This document shows, in pieces, positions 1 to 7,083 of a stretch of 64,000 nucleotides of DNA; positions within the stretch are counted from its first letter, which is position 1, and each line of letters starts with the position of its first letter. The stretch is from assembly GCA_937891015.1 (NCBI GenBank), contig CALAPY010000073.1, forward strand, positions 1-64,000, given 5' to 3'. The position numbers and the translations under genes are program-made. This stretch comes from UBA2108 sp002713215 (GTDB lineage: Bacteria > Bacteroidota > Bacteroidia > Flavobacteriales_G > Salibacteraceae). The notes beneath the pieces were generated by a model that searched no databases, was not told where the DNA came from, and worked only from the letters and a program-made list of their open reading frames with translations.

Positions 1-46
1 GGGCAAGGTCCATAGCTCTTCTCATATATTTTTCATGATCCCCCAT
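1..46 (-). CDS. ribD: Probable RibD, N-terminal end only (runs off left edge)
   Basis: Reading leftwards from an ATG at 46, fifteen codons give MGDHEKYMRRAMDLA with no stop before the edge. The pattern HE-x-YM-x-RA-x-x-LA is how the deaminase domain of RibD (diaminohydroxyphosphoribosylaminopyrimidine deaminase / 5-amino-6-(5-phosphoribosylamino)uracil reductase, riboflavin pathway) normally begins. Only the first helix is visible, so the call rests on this short match. A perfect 9-bp inverted repeat lies just upstream. A RibB-type gene also occurs in the window at 22.5-23.7 kb, but this does not link the two. Confidence 0.5.
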   Translation of the reverse strand, partial: MGDHEKYMRRAMDLA

Positions 47-57
47 CCGGATTTAAA

Positions 58-83
58 ATGGGGGTTACAAGAGCAACCCCCAT
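58..83. repeat. Perfect 9-bp inverted repeat ahead of the probable ribD
   Basis: The arms ATGGGGGTT (58-66) and AACCCCCAT (75-83) are perfectly complementary around an 8-nt loop. The hairpin lies 12 nt before the putative ribD start and would be in its leader. There is no T-tract on either strand, so it is not a standard terminator. It does not match the conserved FMN riboswitch core. The rest of 84-244 shows no gene, only a loose CTTGCA...TGCAAG dyad around 170-190. Confidence 0.4.
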
Positions 84-244
84 AATGCAATCAGCTATCT
101 AACAACAGTCAGTCCCCTAATAAATAGTGGAGGTTTTGGTTGTAAAGCTCTTCCCTGAATGCCTTGCAAAACTATAATTAGTGCAAGTAAAATGAAATAC
201 TTGGCTGCTTAAATTACAGGTATAGATTTGAATTGGAAATCCTA

Positions 245-1045
245 TTAGGAAAGAATCAGACTAATTGCCATTACAGCCATGCCTGCAATAAGCCCATAGA
301 GTGATCGATGGTGTGAACCATATTTTTGTGCCGCAGGCAACAATTGGTCGAAGGAGATAAAGATCATTATTCCAGCAATAAAGGCAAACGATAATCCAAT
401 AACGACTTCGTTTAAAAAGGGGCGAAGAATCAAGAAACCTACTGCAGCCCCAACAGGTTCCGCCAATCCTGAAGCAAATGAAAACCAAAAGGCTTTTTTC
501 TTATTACCGGTTGCATAAAAAATGGGTGCTGAAACAGCTATTCCTTCAGGAATGTTGTGAATAGCAACCGCCATGGCAATACTGATTCCAAGCTGGGGGT
601 CTTTCAATGTTCCCATAAAAGTTGCAATGCCTTCCGGAAAGTTATGAATGCCTATTACCAATGCCGTAAAAATCCCCATTCTATAAAGGTGTTTGTATTG
701 CGCTTCTTCAGCGGGAGGTTCATCTCCCTTGTCAAATTCATGCGGATTTTCAAAGCTTGGAACCAATTTGTCGATAAGCGCCGTGACCAATATTCCTGCA
801 AAGAAGGCTCCGGTGATGTACCAAGCACCTGCATCTTCTCCAACATGGGCTGCGACGGAATCGTATCCTTCTGCAAAGAGTTCCACAAAAGAAATGTAGA
901 TCATTACTCCAGCGGAGAATCCCATGGCAGTGGAGAGTAGTTTGTAGTTGGTCTTTTTTGCAAAAAACGCAATGCCAGCTCCAATGGCGGTAGACAATCC
1001 AGCCAGTGTGGTAAGAAGAAATGCAAGCGTTATATTATCTTCCAT
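245..1045 (-). CDS. zupT: ZIP family divalent metal transporter (ZupT-like)
   Basis: An inner-membrane permease for Zn2+ and probably other divalent cations. The 266-residue protein has about eight hydrophobic segments. The two signature metal-binding helices are seen as HNFPEG (134-139) and HNIPEG (163-168), the paired HNxPEG motifs of the bacterial ZupT/GufA-type ZIP branch. A charged cytoplasmic loop (about 97-122, DE- and K-rich) separates the third segment from the core. The gene lies 3 nt downstream of the thioesterase gene on the same strand and is probably cotranscribed with it. The length is normal for the family. The symbol is given by family; substrate preference cannot be read from sequence. 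Confidence 0.9.
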   Translation of the reverse strand: MEDNITLAFLLTTLAGLSTAIGAGIAFFAKKTNYKLLSTAMGFSAGVMIYISFVELFAEGYDSVAAHVGEDAGAWYITGAFFAGILVTALIDKLVPSFENPHEFDKGDEPPAEEAQYKHLYRMGIFTALVIGIHNFPEGIATFMGTLKDPQLGISIAMAVAIHNIPEGIAVSAPIFYATGNKKKAFWFSFASGLAEPVGAAVGFLILRPFLNEVVIGLSFAFIAGIMIFISFDQLLPAAQKYGSHHRSLYGLIAGMAVMAISLILS

Positions 1046-1048
1046 TGA

Positions 1049-1435
1049 TTATTTTCTATAACGCTCAATTACGGGACTGGGAATAGGAATAGGCTCGCCG
1101 GACTCATCAATTCGTACAAATACAATATTGGTCGTACAAACCACGCTTTCTTCCTGGCTATATACGTTGTATTTTCTGGTTTCCACGTTTAGGGTAATGG
1201 AAGTTTTTCCCATTTTTATGACTTCTCCATAAATACGAATCTGGTAGCCAAGCTTAACCGGTTTTTTAAATACCACCTCTTCAACTTTAAGGGTGACCAT
1301 ATTAGGAGTGTGGCAAATCTGAGAAGCATAACTAGCTGCTGCTTCATCAATCCATGCTAACATAATTCCCCCAAAAAGATTTCCGTGTATTCCTAAATCC
1401 TTGGTCATACACAGTTTTTGCATCAATAAGTCCAT
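1049..1435 (-). CDS. Acyl-CoA thioesterase, hotdog fold (YciA/BFIT-like)
   Basis: A 128-residue single-hotdog protein predicted to hydrolyse acyl-CoA thioesters in the cytoplasm. It shows the family pattern: an N-terminal GNLFGGIMLAWIDEAAA helix with the conserved Asp after the G-G turn, then strands ending in VVFKKPVKLGYQIRIYGEV and TTNIVFVRID. It is the first gene of a probable two-gene operon with the ZIP transporter. A TAnnTTTG -7 element (TACTTTTG) sits at 1452-1459 on this strand. A TTG (1482-1484) lies 22 nt further upstream and is overlapped by a GACCTTG/CAAGGTC dyad. The native substrate is unknown. Confidence 0.85.
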   Translation of the reverse strand: MDLLMQKLCMTKDLGIHGNLFGGIMLAWIDEAAASYASQICHTPNMVTLKVEEVVFKKPVKLGYQIRIYGEVIKMGKTSITLNVETRKYNVYSQEESVVCTTNIVFVRIDESGEPIPIPSPVIERYRK

Positions 1436-1451
1436 GCTTGAAAATAAAGTG

Positions 1452-1519
1452 CAAAAGTAGTAGAATGACCTTGAATTAGTCCAAGGTCAATTTTTAAATT
1501 TATGTTGAAGAAATTGACC
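1452..1519 (-). promoter_or_regulatory. Promoter of the thioesterase-ZIP operon with nested dyads
   Basis: On the minus strand the -7 element TACTTTTG occupies 1452-1459 and a TTG at 1482-1484 lies 22 nt upstream, close to the Bacteroidota TTG-N17-23-TAnnTTTG pattern. Two inverted repeats share a half-site here: GACCTTG (1467-1473) with CAAGGTC (1482-1488), and GGTCAATTT (1485-1493) with AAATTGACC (1511-1519). The first covers the -33 region, so a repressor site is plausible. A role as an imperfect terminator for the upstream mscS gene is the alternative. Confidence 0.45.
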
Positions 1520-1520
1520 C

Positions 1521-2351
1521 TTAGTTCTGGATCATATGAATATCTCTTTGAGGGAATGGTATGGAAATGTTAGCCTCATCCAATACCTTCTTACCAAGTT
1601 CCAGTGTGTCAAATTTTACGTCCCAATAGTCATCCACTTTGGCATGTGGTCTAACTACCAGATTAACAGAACTATCTGCCAATTCACTAACTGCAACAAC
1701 AGGTGCCGGGTCACTCATTACCTTGGGGTGATCTTGCATCATTTTTAGTAATAGTTCTTTGGCCAGTTTAATGTCGCTATCGTAAGATATTCCAATTACA
1801 TTATCAACCCGCAGGAATCCCTTTTCTGAGAAGTTAATCAAACTTCCATTTGAAATGGCTCCATTGGGGACAATAACTGTTTTGTTTTCAGGCGTAATTA
1901 GTTTGGTTATAAATATTTGGATCTCTTCAACGGAGCCAAAATGTCCCTGGGCTTCTACAAGGTCTCCCACTTTATAGGGTTTAAACAACAAAATAAGAAC
2001 TCCTCCTGCAAAGTTGGCTAGCGTCCCTTGAAGTGCTAGACCTACGGCCAGTCCCGCAGCACCGATTATGGCAACAAACGAAGTGGTTTCAATTCCCAGC
2101 ATTGAAGCAACACTAATAAATAGCATGGCCTTTAATACCCAAACGGTTAGGTTTAACAGGAATGGACGAAGTGTTATATCAATGTTTTGCCTCTCAAAGA
2201 GTTTATTCAAGAGATTAGAGAACATTTTAATGACTCTAAGCCCAGCAAATAAAACAAGTAAGGCCAATATCATTTTAGGAGCATACTCCATTATTAGGTG
2301 CACTCCTTTGTCTATATATACCTGCATTTGAGAAACTGATAATTCATCCAT
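1521..2351 (-). CDS. mscS: Small-conductance mechanosensitive channel, MscS family
   Basis: An inner-membrane channel that opens under membrane tension to relieve hypo-osmotic pressure. The 276 residues fit the minimal MscS architecture: an N-terminal helix, TM1 and TM2 within about 1-85, then the glycine/alanine-rich pore helix TM3 around GAAGLAVGLALQGTLANF, followed by FKPYKVGD, which starts the beta domain, and a C-terminal alpha/beta domain ending in PFPQRDIH. This last motif is the typical MscS C-terminus. The gene stands apart from its neighbours (80 nt to the next gene upstream) and is probably monocistronic. Confidence 0.92.
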   Translation of the reverse strand: MDELSVSQMQVYIDKGVHLIMEYAPKMILALLVLFAGLRVIKMFSNLLNKLFERQNIDITLRPFLLNLTVWVLKAMLFISVASMLGIETTSFVAIIGAAGLAVGLALQGTLANFAGGVLILLFKPYKVGDLVEAQGHFGSVEEIQIFITKLITPENKTVIVPNGAISNGSLINFSEKGFLRVDNVIGISYDSDIKLAKELLLKMMQDHPKVMSDPAPVVAVSELADSSVNLVVRPHAKVDDYWDVKFDTLELGKKVLDEANISIPFPQRDIHMIQN

Positions 2352-2431
2352 AGCTAAAAAATTAGTTAGCCAATTTATAAAATGCGTTGAACTGCGGCCC
2401 TGTGATTAGACGCGAAAAAGTCAATTTGGAG

Positions 2432-3589
2432 CTATTCTTCAGATAAAATCGATGAAATGATGGAACAGCCCTCATCGATTTCATCATTCGATATGGTAAG
2501 TGGTGGAGAAATGCGGAAGCTATTAGGAGTACTTAAGAACCAAAAAAGAATGACTCCTCTTTTTTTAGCTTCTAAAATACAGTGCTCTACTTTTTCCGGG
2601 GATTCCAGTTCCACCGCAATCATTAAACCCATGCGTCTTATTTCCTTAATTGCCGGTATTGCATTTAGTAACTTATCAATTCGTTTTCCCTTTTCTTCTA
2701 CTTCCTGGGAATCAACAAGCCGTCTAAACAGGTTTAATCCCTCATCGGCAGCAGCACATACAACCGGATTGCCACCAAAGGTGGTAATGTGTCCCAATTC
2801 AGGGTTGTTTTGGATACAAGACAACACTTCTCGATTTCCAACAACCGCTCCAATGGGTAATCCACAACCCAGGGCTTTACCAAGGGTAACCATATCGGGA
2901 ACTATTTCAAAGTTTTCGAAAGCATTGAATTTTCCTGTTCTTCCGTATCCGCATTGAATTTCGTCCAGAATCAATAATGTCCCTGTTTCCGAACATTTAT
3001 TTCTTAATGCCTTGAGGTACTCCATAGTTGGAATTCGAACTCCTGCATCACCCTGTATGGTTTCCAGAATAACAGCCGCTGTTTGGCTAGAAATAGTCCC
3101 CAGCTGCGCTGAATTGTTTAATTCAATAAAGCGAGTACCTGGAATTAGTGGACGATAAGCCGATTTTTTAGATTCGTTATAACTAATGCTCATCGATCCG
3201 GCCGTGTTTCCATGATAAGCACCCTTAAAAGAAACAATTTCGGACCTGCCTGTGTATCGCTTGGCTATTTTAATAGCTGCTTCATTGGCTTCAGTTCCTG
3301 AGTTCACAGGATAAACCATGTCCAAACTTTCAGGGAAAAATGAAAGTAGGTTTTTCGCAAATCGATTTGGGCTTGATTGATTAAACTCTCCATAAACCAT
3401 TGCATGGCTATGCAAATTCATTTGGTCATTTACAGCCGCAGTAACAGAAGAGAGGTTATGTCCCAGGTTGTTTACGCCAATGCCTGCAATAAAATCAAGG
3501 TATTTGTTGCCATTAAGGTCATAGAGGTAACTTCCTTCTGCACTGGCAAGGTCAAGGTTATACGGATGAGTGGAAGTATTCGCGAGCAT
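2432..3589 (-). CDS. Class III PLP-dependent aminotransferase (acetylornithine/ornithine type)
   Basis: A fold-type I aminotransferase of 385 residues. The substrate phosphate site appears as NSGTEANEAAIK (97-108). The cofactor-ring Asp lies in DEIQCG (209-214). The Schiff-base lysine is K238 in TLGKALGCGLPIGA. The family includes acetylornithine, ornithine and 4-aminobutyrate transaminases. No arginine-biosynthesis genes are adjacent, so the substrate stays open. The TAnnTTTG element TACTTTTG on this strand (3594-3601) ends 4 nt before the ATG, so the mRNA is likely leaderless. The length is normal. Confidence 0.85.
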   Translation of the reverse strand: MLANTSTHPYNLDLASAEGSYLYDLNGNKYLDFIAGIGVNNLGHNLSSVTAAVNDQMNLHSHAMVYGEFNQSSPNRFAKNLLSFFPESLDMVYPVNSGTEANEAAIKIAKRYTGRSEIVSFKGAYHGNTAGSMSISYNESKKSAYRPLIPGTRFIELNNSAQLGTISSQTAAVILETIQGDAGVRIPTMEYLKALRNKCSETGTLLILDEIQCGYGRTGKFNAFENFEIVPDMVTLGKALGCGLPIGAVVGNREVLSCIQNNPELGHITTFGGNPVVCAAADEGLNLFRRLVDSQEVEEKGKRIDKLLNAIPAIKEIRRMGLMIAVELESPEKVEHCILEAKKRGVILFWFLSTPNSFRISPPLTISNDEIDEGCSIISSILSEE

Positions 3590-3650
3590 TCAGCAAAAGT
3601 AAATTTATAGGTGAATTCAACCTTTTTAGAAAAGGCCAAAAAAACGGAGT

Positions 3651-3809
3651 GTTGTAGAATAATGTGGGTTAATCAAGCTACCAAATAAAAGTTAGTCATT
3701 CCTGCGAAAGCAGGAATCTAGAAATAAGACTAGATTAGTTTCTCTGAGCTCCTTCGTCGGTTCCTTGTCAAGCAAGGAATGGTGATTATTCCCACATTAT
3801 TATACAACA
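3651..3809. mobile_element. MITE-like repeat, copy 1
   Basis: A non-coding element of about 160 bp bounded by imperfect terminal inverted repeats: GTTGTAGAATAATGTGGG at the left and the complement of GTTGTATAATAATGTGGG at the right. Inside are three perfect hairpins: ATTCCTGC/GCAGGAAT with a GAAA loop (3698-3717), AATCTAG/CTAGATT (3715-3736) and TTCCTTG/CAAGGAA (3761-3779). Outer arms GTCATTCCT and AGGAATG enclose them. Related copies lie at 10134-10298 and 55126-55320. No transposase is encoded, so a non-autonomous element mobilised in trans is the inference. Confidence 0.75.
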
Positions 3810-3821
3810 TGGCTAAAAAAA

Positions 3822-3848
3822 AGCCTCTCTTCAGATTGAAGAGAGGCT
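3822..3848 (-). terminator. Rho-independent terminator of the small Lys/Cys-rich gene
   Basis: A perfect 12-bp stem (3822-3833 with 3837-3848) with a 3-nt loop is followed on the minus strand by a run of eight T (complement of 3815-3822). It lies 22 nt after the stop codon of the gene at 3871-4101. Confidence 0.85.
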
Positions 3849-3870
3849 CATACTAATTCTTTATGTATAG

Positions 3871-4101
3871 TTATGAAGCTTTTTTACCATGGCAACAACC
3901 ACTGTCGCCACTTGACTTACCTGAACAACCTTTTTTCTCAGTTGCAGATTCGCTACTGCTTTTCTTTTTCTTCTTTTTCTTTTCTTTCTTCTCTTTTTCA
4001 GTACTTATTTCCGTATTTACCGTATTGCTGGCAAAAATCGCTGGAGCAGAGAAAGCTACCATTAGCCCAGACATAGCGAGGATCATCAAATATTTCTTCA
4101 T
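3871..4101 (-). CDS. Small secreted Lys-rich, Cys/His-tailed protein, unknown function
   Basis: I do not recognise this 76-residue protein. From the internal ATG at 4101 it begins MKKYLMILAMSGLMVAFSAPAIFA, a clear signal peptide, so I prefer this to the upstream ATG at 4125, which only adds MDEIKKKK. The mature part has a run of about fourteen mostly Lys/Glu residues including seven consecutive lysines, then a Ser-rich stretch and a Cys/His-rich tail (GCSGKSSGDSGCCHGKK) that could bind metal. The lysine run is encoded by a 41-nt pyrimidine-only tract on the plus strand (3959-3999). Similar short tails occur in small Bacteroidota exported proteins, but no function is established. It has its own terminator. 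Confidence 0.6.
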   Translation of the reverse strand: MKKYLMILAMSGLMVAFSAPAIFASNTVNTEISTEKEKKEKKKKKKKSSSESATEKKGCSGKSSGDSGCCHGKKAS

Positions 4102-4225
4102 CTTTTTCTTTTTTATTTCGTCCAAATATAAGGGGTATCTCTTTTCGCAAATGTTAAATGAAAAAATTTAACGGATTAAAATATCATAAATCCGACAAAT
4201 AAAAATCATGCAATTGGTCAATATC

Positions 4226-4233
4226 TATATTTG
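4226..4233 (+). promoter_or_regulatory. -7 element of the rhomboid operon, leaderless spacing
   Basis: TATATTTG matches TAnnTTTG exactly and ends 5 nt before the ATG at 4239. With the usual 4-5 nt from the element to the start of transcription, the mRNA would begin at or next to the start codon. No TTG is found at the expected -33 distance. Confidence 0.55.
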
Positions 4234-4238
4234 CTTTC

Positions 4239-4850
4239 ATGAGCATAACCTTATTAATAATTGTTGCTACAGCCTTAGTTTCAATTAGCGGATTTTCGAA
4301 TAGAACCTTGTTTCATAAACTCGATTTTAGCCCCTATCAGGTCATGCAAAGGAAGGAGTGGTACCGACTGGTAAGCCATGTGTTGTTACATGGCGACTGG
4401 ATGCACCTTTTTGTGAATATGTTTGTTTTATTCAGTTTCGGAAACATTGTTGAGCGTTCGTTTCCAATGCTGTTTGATGGCAGAGGTACTTTTTATTATT
4501 TGTTGTTGTATGTAGGCGGTGCCGCTTTTGCATCAATACCGGCACTTAAAAGATATGGAAACAACCCAAATTATACTGCCATTGGTGCTTCTGGTGCGGT
4601 AGCTGCGGTTCTTTTTACCAGTATTATTTTGTTACCCACCAGTAAGATCTACGTCATGTTTATTCCAATTGGAATTCCGGCTTATTTGTTTGGCCCATTG
4701 TATATTGGATTGGAATATTACCTCGATAAAAGGGGAGGAGGGCGAATTGCCCACGATGCTCATTACTGGGGAGCCTTGTTCGGCTTGGTTTTTCCTATTG
4801 CGCTTAAACCTGCTTTGTTTCTTGAGTTCATTGGACAAATTTTTGGATAA
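4239..4850 (+). CDS. Rhomboid family intramembrane serine protease
   Basis: A six-helix membrane protease that cleaves substrates within the lipid bilayer. The 203 residues carry the catalytic serine in GASG (S118) and the catalytic histidine in AHYWGALFG (H175), the serine-histidine dyad of rhomboids. The L1-loop/TM2 motif HLFVNMFVLFSFG (56-68) has the family H-x3-N. The gene is first in a tight three-gene operon: its stop overlaps the next start by one base (TAATG). A membrane protease next to a sugar-phosphatase-like and an aminotransferase gene does not suggest a shared pathway. Confidence 0.92.
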   Translation: MSITLLIIVATALVSISGFSNRTLFHKLDFSPYQVMQRKEWYRLVSHVLLHGDWMHLFVNMFVLFSFGNIVERSFPMLFDGRGTFYYLLLYVGGAAFASIPALKRYGNNPNYTAIGASGAVAAVLFTSIILLPTSKIYVMFIPIGIPAYLFGPLYIGLEYYLDKRGGGRIAHDAHYWGALFGLVFPIALKPALFLEFIGQIFG

Positions 4851-5332
4851 TGAAGGTTGTGTTTCTGGATAGGGATGGAGTGATTAATGAGGAACGCGGC
4901 GATTATACCTGGCGTATATCTGATTTTGAATTTGTTGATGGATTGTGGGATGCATTGACCGTAATGCAGGATAACGGCTTTAAGTTTATCGTAATTACTA
5001 ACCAGGGTGGGATAGCTAAAGGATTATATAGTCACAAGGATGTAAAGGAAGTTCATGAATTTATGTCTAAGGAATTTGAAAGGAACAATATTCATCTTCT
5101 TGATGTGTTTTATTCACCGTATCACGATATAAAAGGCAAATCGCTGAGTAGAAAACCGGATTCGCTTATGCTGGAAAAGGCGATTGCATTGTATGGAATT
5201 GATACTTCCGAATCGTTTATGATTGGAGACTCTGAAAGAGATATTATTGCAAGTGAAAAGGTTGGGGTAAAAGGTGTTTTGGTATCGCCCAATCAAAACC
5301 TATTGGAAATAATTAGAAAAATAATTCGATGA
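4850..5332 (+). CDS. HAD-IIIA phosphatase (GmhB/HisB-N-like)
   Basis: A cytoplasmic phosphatase of 160 residues. HAD motif I is FLDRDGVIN, with the nucleophile D7 and acid/base D9. Motif II is VITNQGG, and motif IV is MIGDSERDI. The cap-less layout and the DGVINEE start fit the D,D-heptose 1,7-bisphosphate phosphatase / histidinol-phosphatase branch. The Cys/His zinc loop typical of GmhB (CxHx..CxCR) is absent; the segment reads DVFYSPYHDIKGKSLSRKPD. This makes a heptose role uncertain. The start overlaps the rhomboid stop, and the stop overlaps the next ATG (ATGA), so the three genes are translationally coupled. Confidence 0.8.
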   Translation: MKVVFLDRDGVINEERGDYTWRISDFEFVDGLWDALTVMQDNGFKFIVITNQGGIAKGLYSHKDVKEVHEFMSKEFERNNIHLLDVFYSPYHDIKGKSLSRKPDSLMLEKAIALYGIDTSESFMIGDSERDIIASEKVGVKGVLVSPNQNLLEIIRKIIR

Positions 5333-6177
5333 GTAGAGGAAGCTTTGTAATTGACAACGGGAAAATAACGTCGACAGGTAACGCTTTCATATCACAGGAA
5401 AATAGATCGTTTAAATATGGAGACGGTCTATTTGAGACCATAAGATCAATAAAAACCAAATTGCCTTTCTGGGATTTTCATATCCAACGTTTAAAACATG
5501 GATTGGAGATTTTGGAAATTGATGCTAGTAAAATAGAATGGCAAAAAGTAAAAGCAGAAATTTCCGAATTGCTGGAAATGAACGAGCATAAAAAAGGAGC
5601 TAAGGTTAGAATGTCGTTTTATCGGGGTGGAGGAGGAACTTATTTTCCAACTTCTAATGAAGCACAATACTCAATAGAGTCTTACGAATTGCCCAATGAA
5701 TCCTTTGTATTGAATAATAGAGGAAAGCAAATGGATTTTTATACCCGAATAAAGAAACCATTGAATATTCTGTCCATGGTAAAATCGGCAAATGCTCAAC
5801 TTTTTGTTATGGCGGCACGATATGCTCAACAATCGAAATTGGACGATGCTTTTATTATAAATGGTAATAATGAACTGTGTGAAGCCGTTTCAAGTAATGT
5901 TTTTGTCATTCGCGGTGATCAGGTTTATACGCCACCGCTTTCTTCTGGTTGTCTCCCGGGAACAATGCGAATGGTTTTAATTAGCCTACTTACTAAAAAG
6001 GGTATTAAAGTAAACGAAACTCCAATTTCGCCCAGTGATCTTATAATGGCAGACGAAATTTTTCTCACCAATGCGATAGATGGAATATCATGGGTAAGTG
6101 GACATAAATCAAAAAGGTTTTACAAAAAATACAGTGAAGCTTTGGTTCAGGAATTGAACAAGATTTTTGTTGCTTAG
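5329..6177 (+). CDS. Class IV PLP aminotransferase (IlvE/PabC/D-Ala-AT superfamily)
   Basis: A fold-type IV PLP enzyme of 282 residues. The start SRGSFVIDNGK and the KYGDGLFETIRS segment are typical of this family. The Schiff-base lysine is in ILSMVKSANAQLFVMAARYA. The region NELCEAVSSNVFVIRGD matches the family E-x-x-x-SN-x-F motif that holds the pyridine ring. Members include branched-chain aminotransferase, D-alanine aminotransferase and aminodeoxychorismate lyase (PabC). Sequence alone does not decide, though the length is closer to PabC than to IlvE. It is the last gene of the rhomboid operon, with ATGA overlap. Confidence 0.85.
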   Translation: MSRGSFVIDNGKITSTGNAFISQENRSFKYGDGLFETIRSIKTKLPFWDFHIQRLKHGLEILEIDASKIEWQKVKAEISELLEMNEHKKGAKVRMSFYRGGGGTYFPTSNEAQYSIESYELPNESFVLNNRGKQMDFYTRIKKPLNILSMVKSANAQLFVMAARYAQQSKLDDAFIINGNNELCEAVSSNVFVIRGDQVYTPPLSSGCLPGTMRMVLISLLTKKGIKVNETPISPSDLIMADEIFLTNAIDGISWVSGHKSKRFYKKYSEALVQELNKIFVA

Positions 6178-6185
6178 TGAATTAT

Positions 6186-6193
6186 TAACTTTG
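6186..6193 (+). promoter_or_regulatory. -7 element of the DUF4197 lipoprotein gene
   Basis: TAACTTTG fits TAnnTTTG and lies 32 nt before the ATG at 6226. A TTG at 6167-6169 is 16 nt upstream, slightly short of the usual spacing. Confidence 0.4.
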
Positions 6194-6225
6194 GAAAGAA
6201 TCATTAGATAATCAAAGAACTAAAT

Positions 6226-7077
6226 ATGAAAACTTTAAGACCATTCCTGTATTTATTATGCTTTTCAATTGTTTCGTTTTCCTGCACAAAGGATGAAGAA
6301 TCTGAACCATCTACTGGAATTGCAACTTCTGAAATAATAGAAGGGCTAAAGTCAGCTTTAAGAGTAGGAGTTGATACAGCAACCACCAAACTTTCTGTAG
6401 CCGATGGTTATTTTAAAGATCAGGCGGTTAAACTACTGCTTCCCCATGAAGTCAGCAGTTCTTTGGAAGCCTTTCAATCAAAGTCAATCAATGTCTTTGG
6501 ACTCGGAAGTTTTACCGGTAAGCAAATCTATACAGCAGGCATTCCCGGATTAGTGAACCCCTTATCGAGCAAGGAAGAGGATCTTATTTTAGGAATTAAT
6601 CGGGCTGCTGAATCTGCTGCAAAAGAAGCAGGTCCAATATTCTTTCAGGCTATAGTAGACATGACCATTACAGATGCAAATAATATTCTGTTTGGAGGTG
6701 TAGATACAGCGGCATCGGCTTACCTAAATGGCAAAACCAGGGTTGAATTATTTGGAAAGTTCGAGCCTAAAATTGAAACTGCTTTGAAGTCGATCAAAGT
6801 TGGTAATAGCAGTGTTGTCGATACCTACGAAGATTATGTAAAAGATTACAACGATATTCTTAATAAGAAGGTGCCCACTGGGCTGACCAGTAGCGCCACC
6901 ATTGCAAGTCTTATGAGTATAAATCCAGTTGGGGCAACCGATCTATCTTCATATTCAACCAATAAAGGATTGGATGGATTGTTTGTGAAAATTAAGGAAG
7001 AGGAAAAAAAGATTAGAACAAACCCGCTGCACCGGGTTACCGATATTCTTAAAAAAGTATTTGGTGCTCTAGATTAA
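6226..7077 (+). CDS. DUF4197 domain lipoprotein
   Basis: A 283-residue exported lipoprotein. The signal peptide ends in a lipobox, IVSFSC, with the acylated Cys at about residue 20 followed by an acidic stretch. The rest is the DUF4197 domain, recognisable from LKSALRVGVDTATTKLSVADGYFKD and the later IVDMTITDANNILFGGVDTAAS segment. The function of DUF4197 is not established; it is a predicted periplasmic or outer-membrane-attached helical domain. The gene has its own -7 element and converges with yqgE, with only 6 nt between the stops. Confidence 0.85.
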   Translation: MKTLRPFLYLLCFSIVSFSCTKDEESEPSTGIATSEIIEGLKSALRVGVDTATTKLSVADGYFKDQAVKLLLPHEVSSSLEAFQSKSINVFGLGSFTGKQIYTAGIPGLVNPLSSKEEDLILGINRAAESAAKEAGPIFFQAIVDMTITDANNILFGGVDTAASAYLNGKTRVELFGKFEPKIETALKSIKVGNSSVVDTYEDYVKDYNDILNKKVPTGLTSSATIASLMSINPVGATDLSSYSTNKGLDGLFVKIKEEEKKIRTNPLHRVTDILKKVFGALD

Positions 7078-7083
7078 CAAGCG

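Noticed and set aside
3698..3717. Internal hairpin of the repeat as a transcription terminator
   Set aside because: The stem has no T-tract on either side and recurs as part of a larger repeated unit.
3590..3870. CRISPR array suggested by short palindromic repeats
   Set aside because: The repeats are dispersed single units 6-45 kb apart, not regularly spaced with spacers, and no cas gene is in the window.
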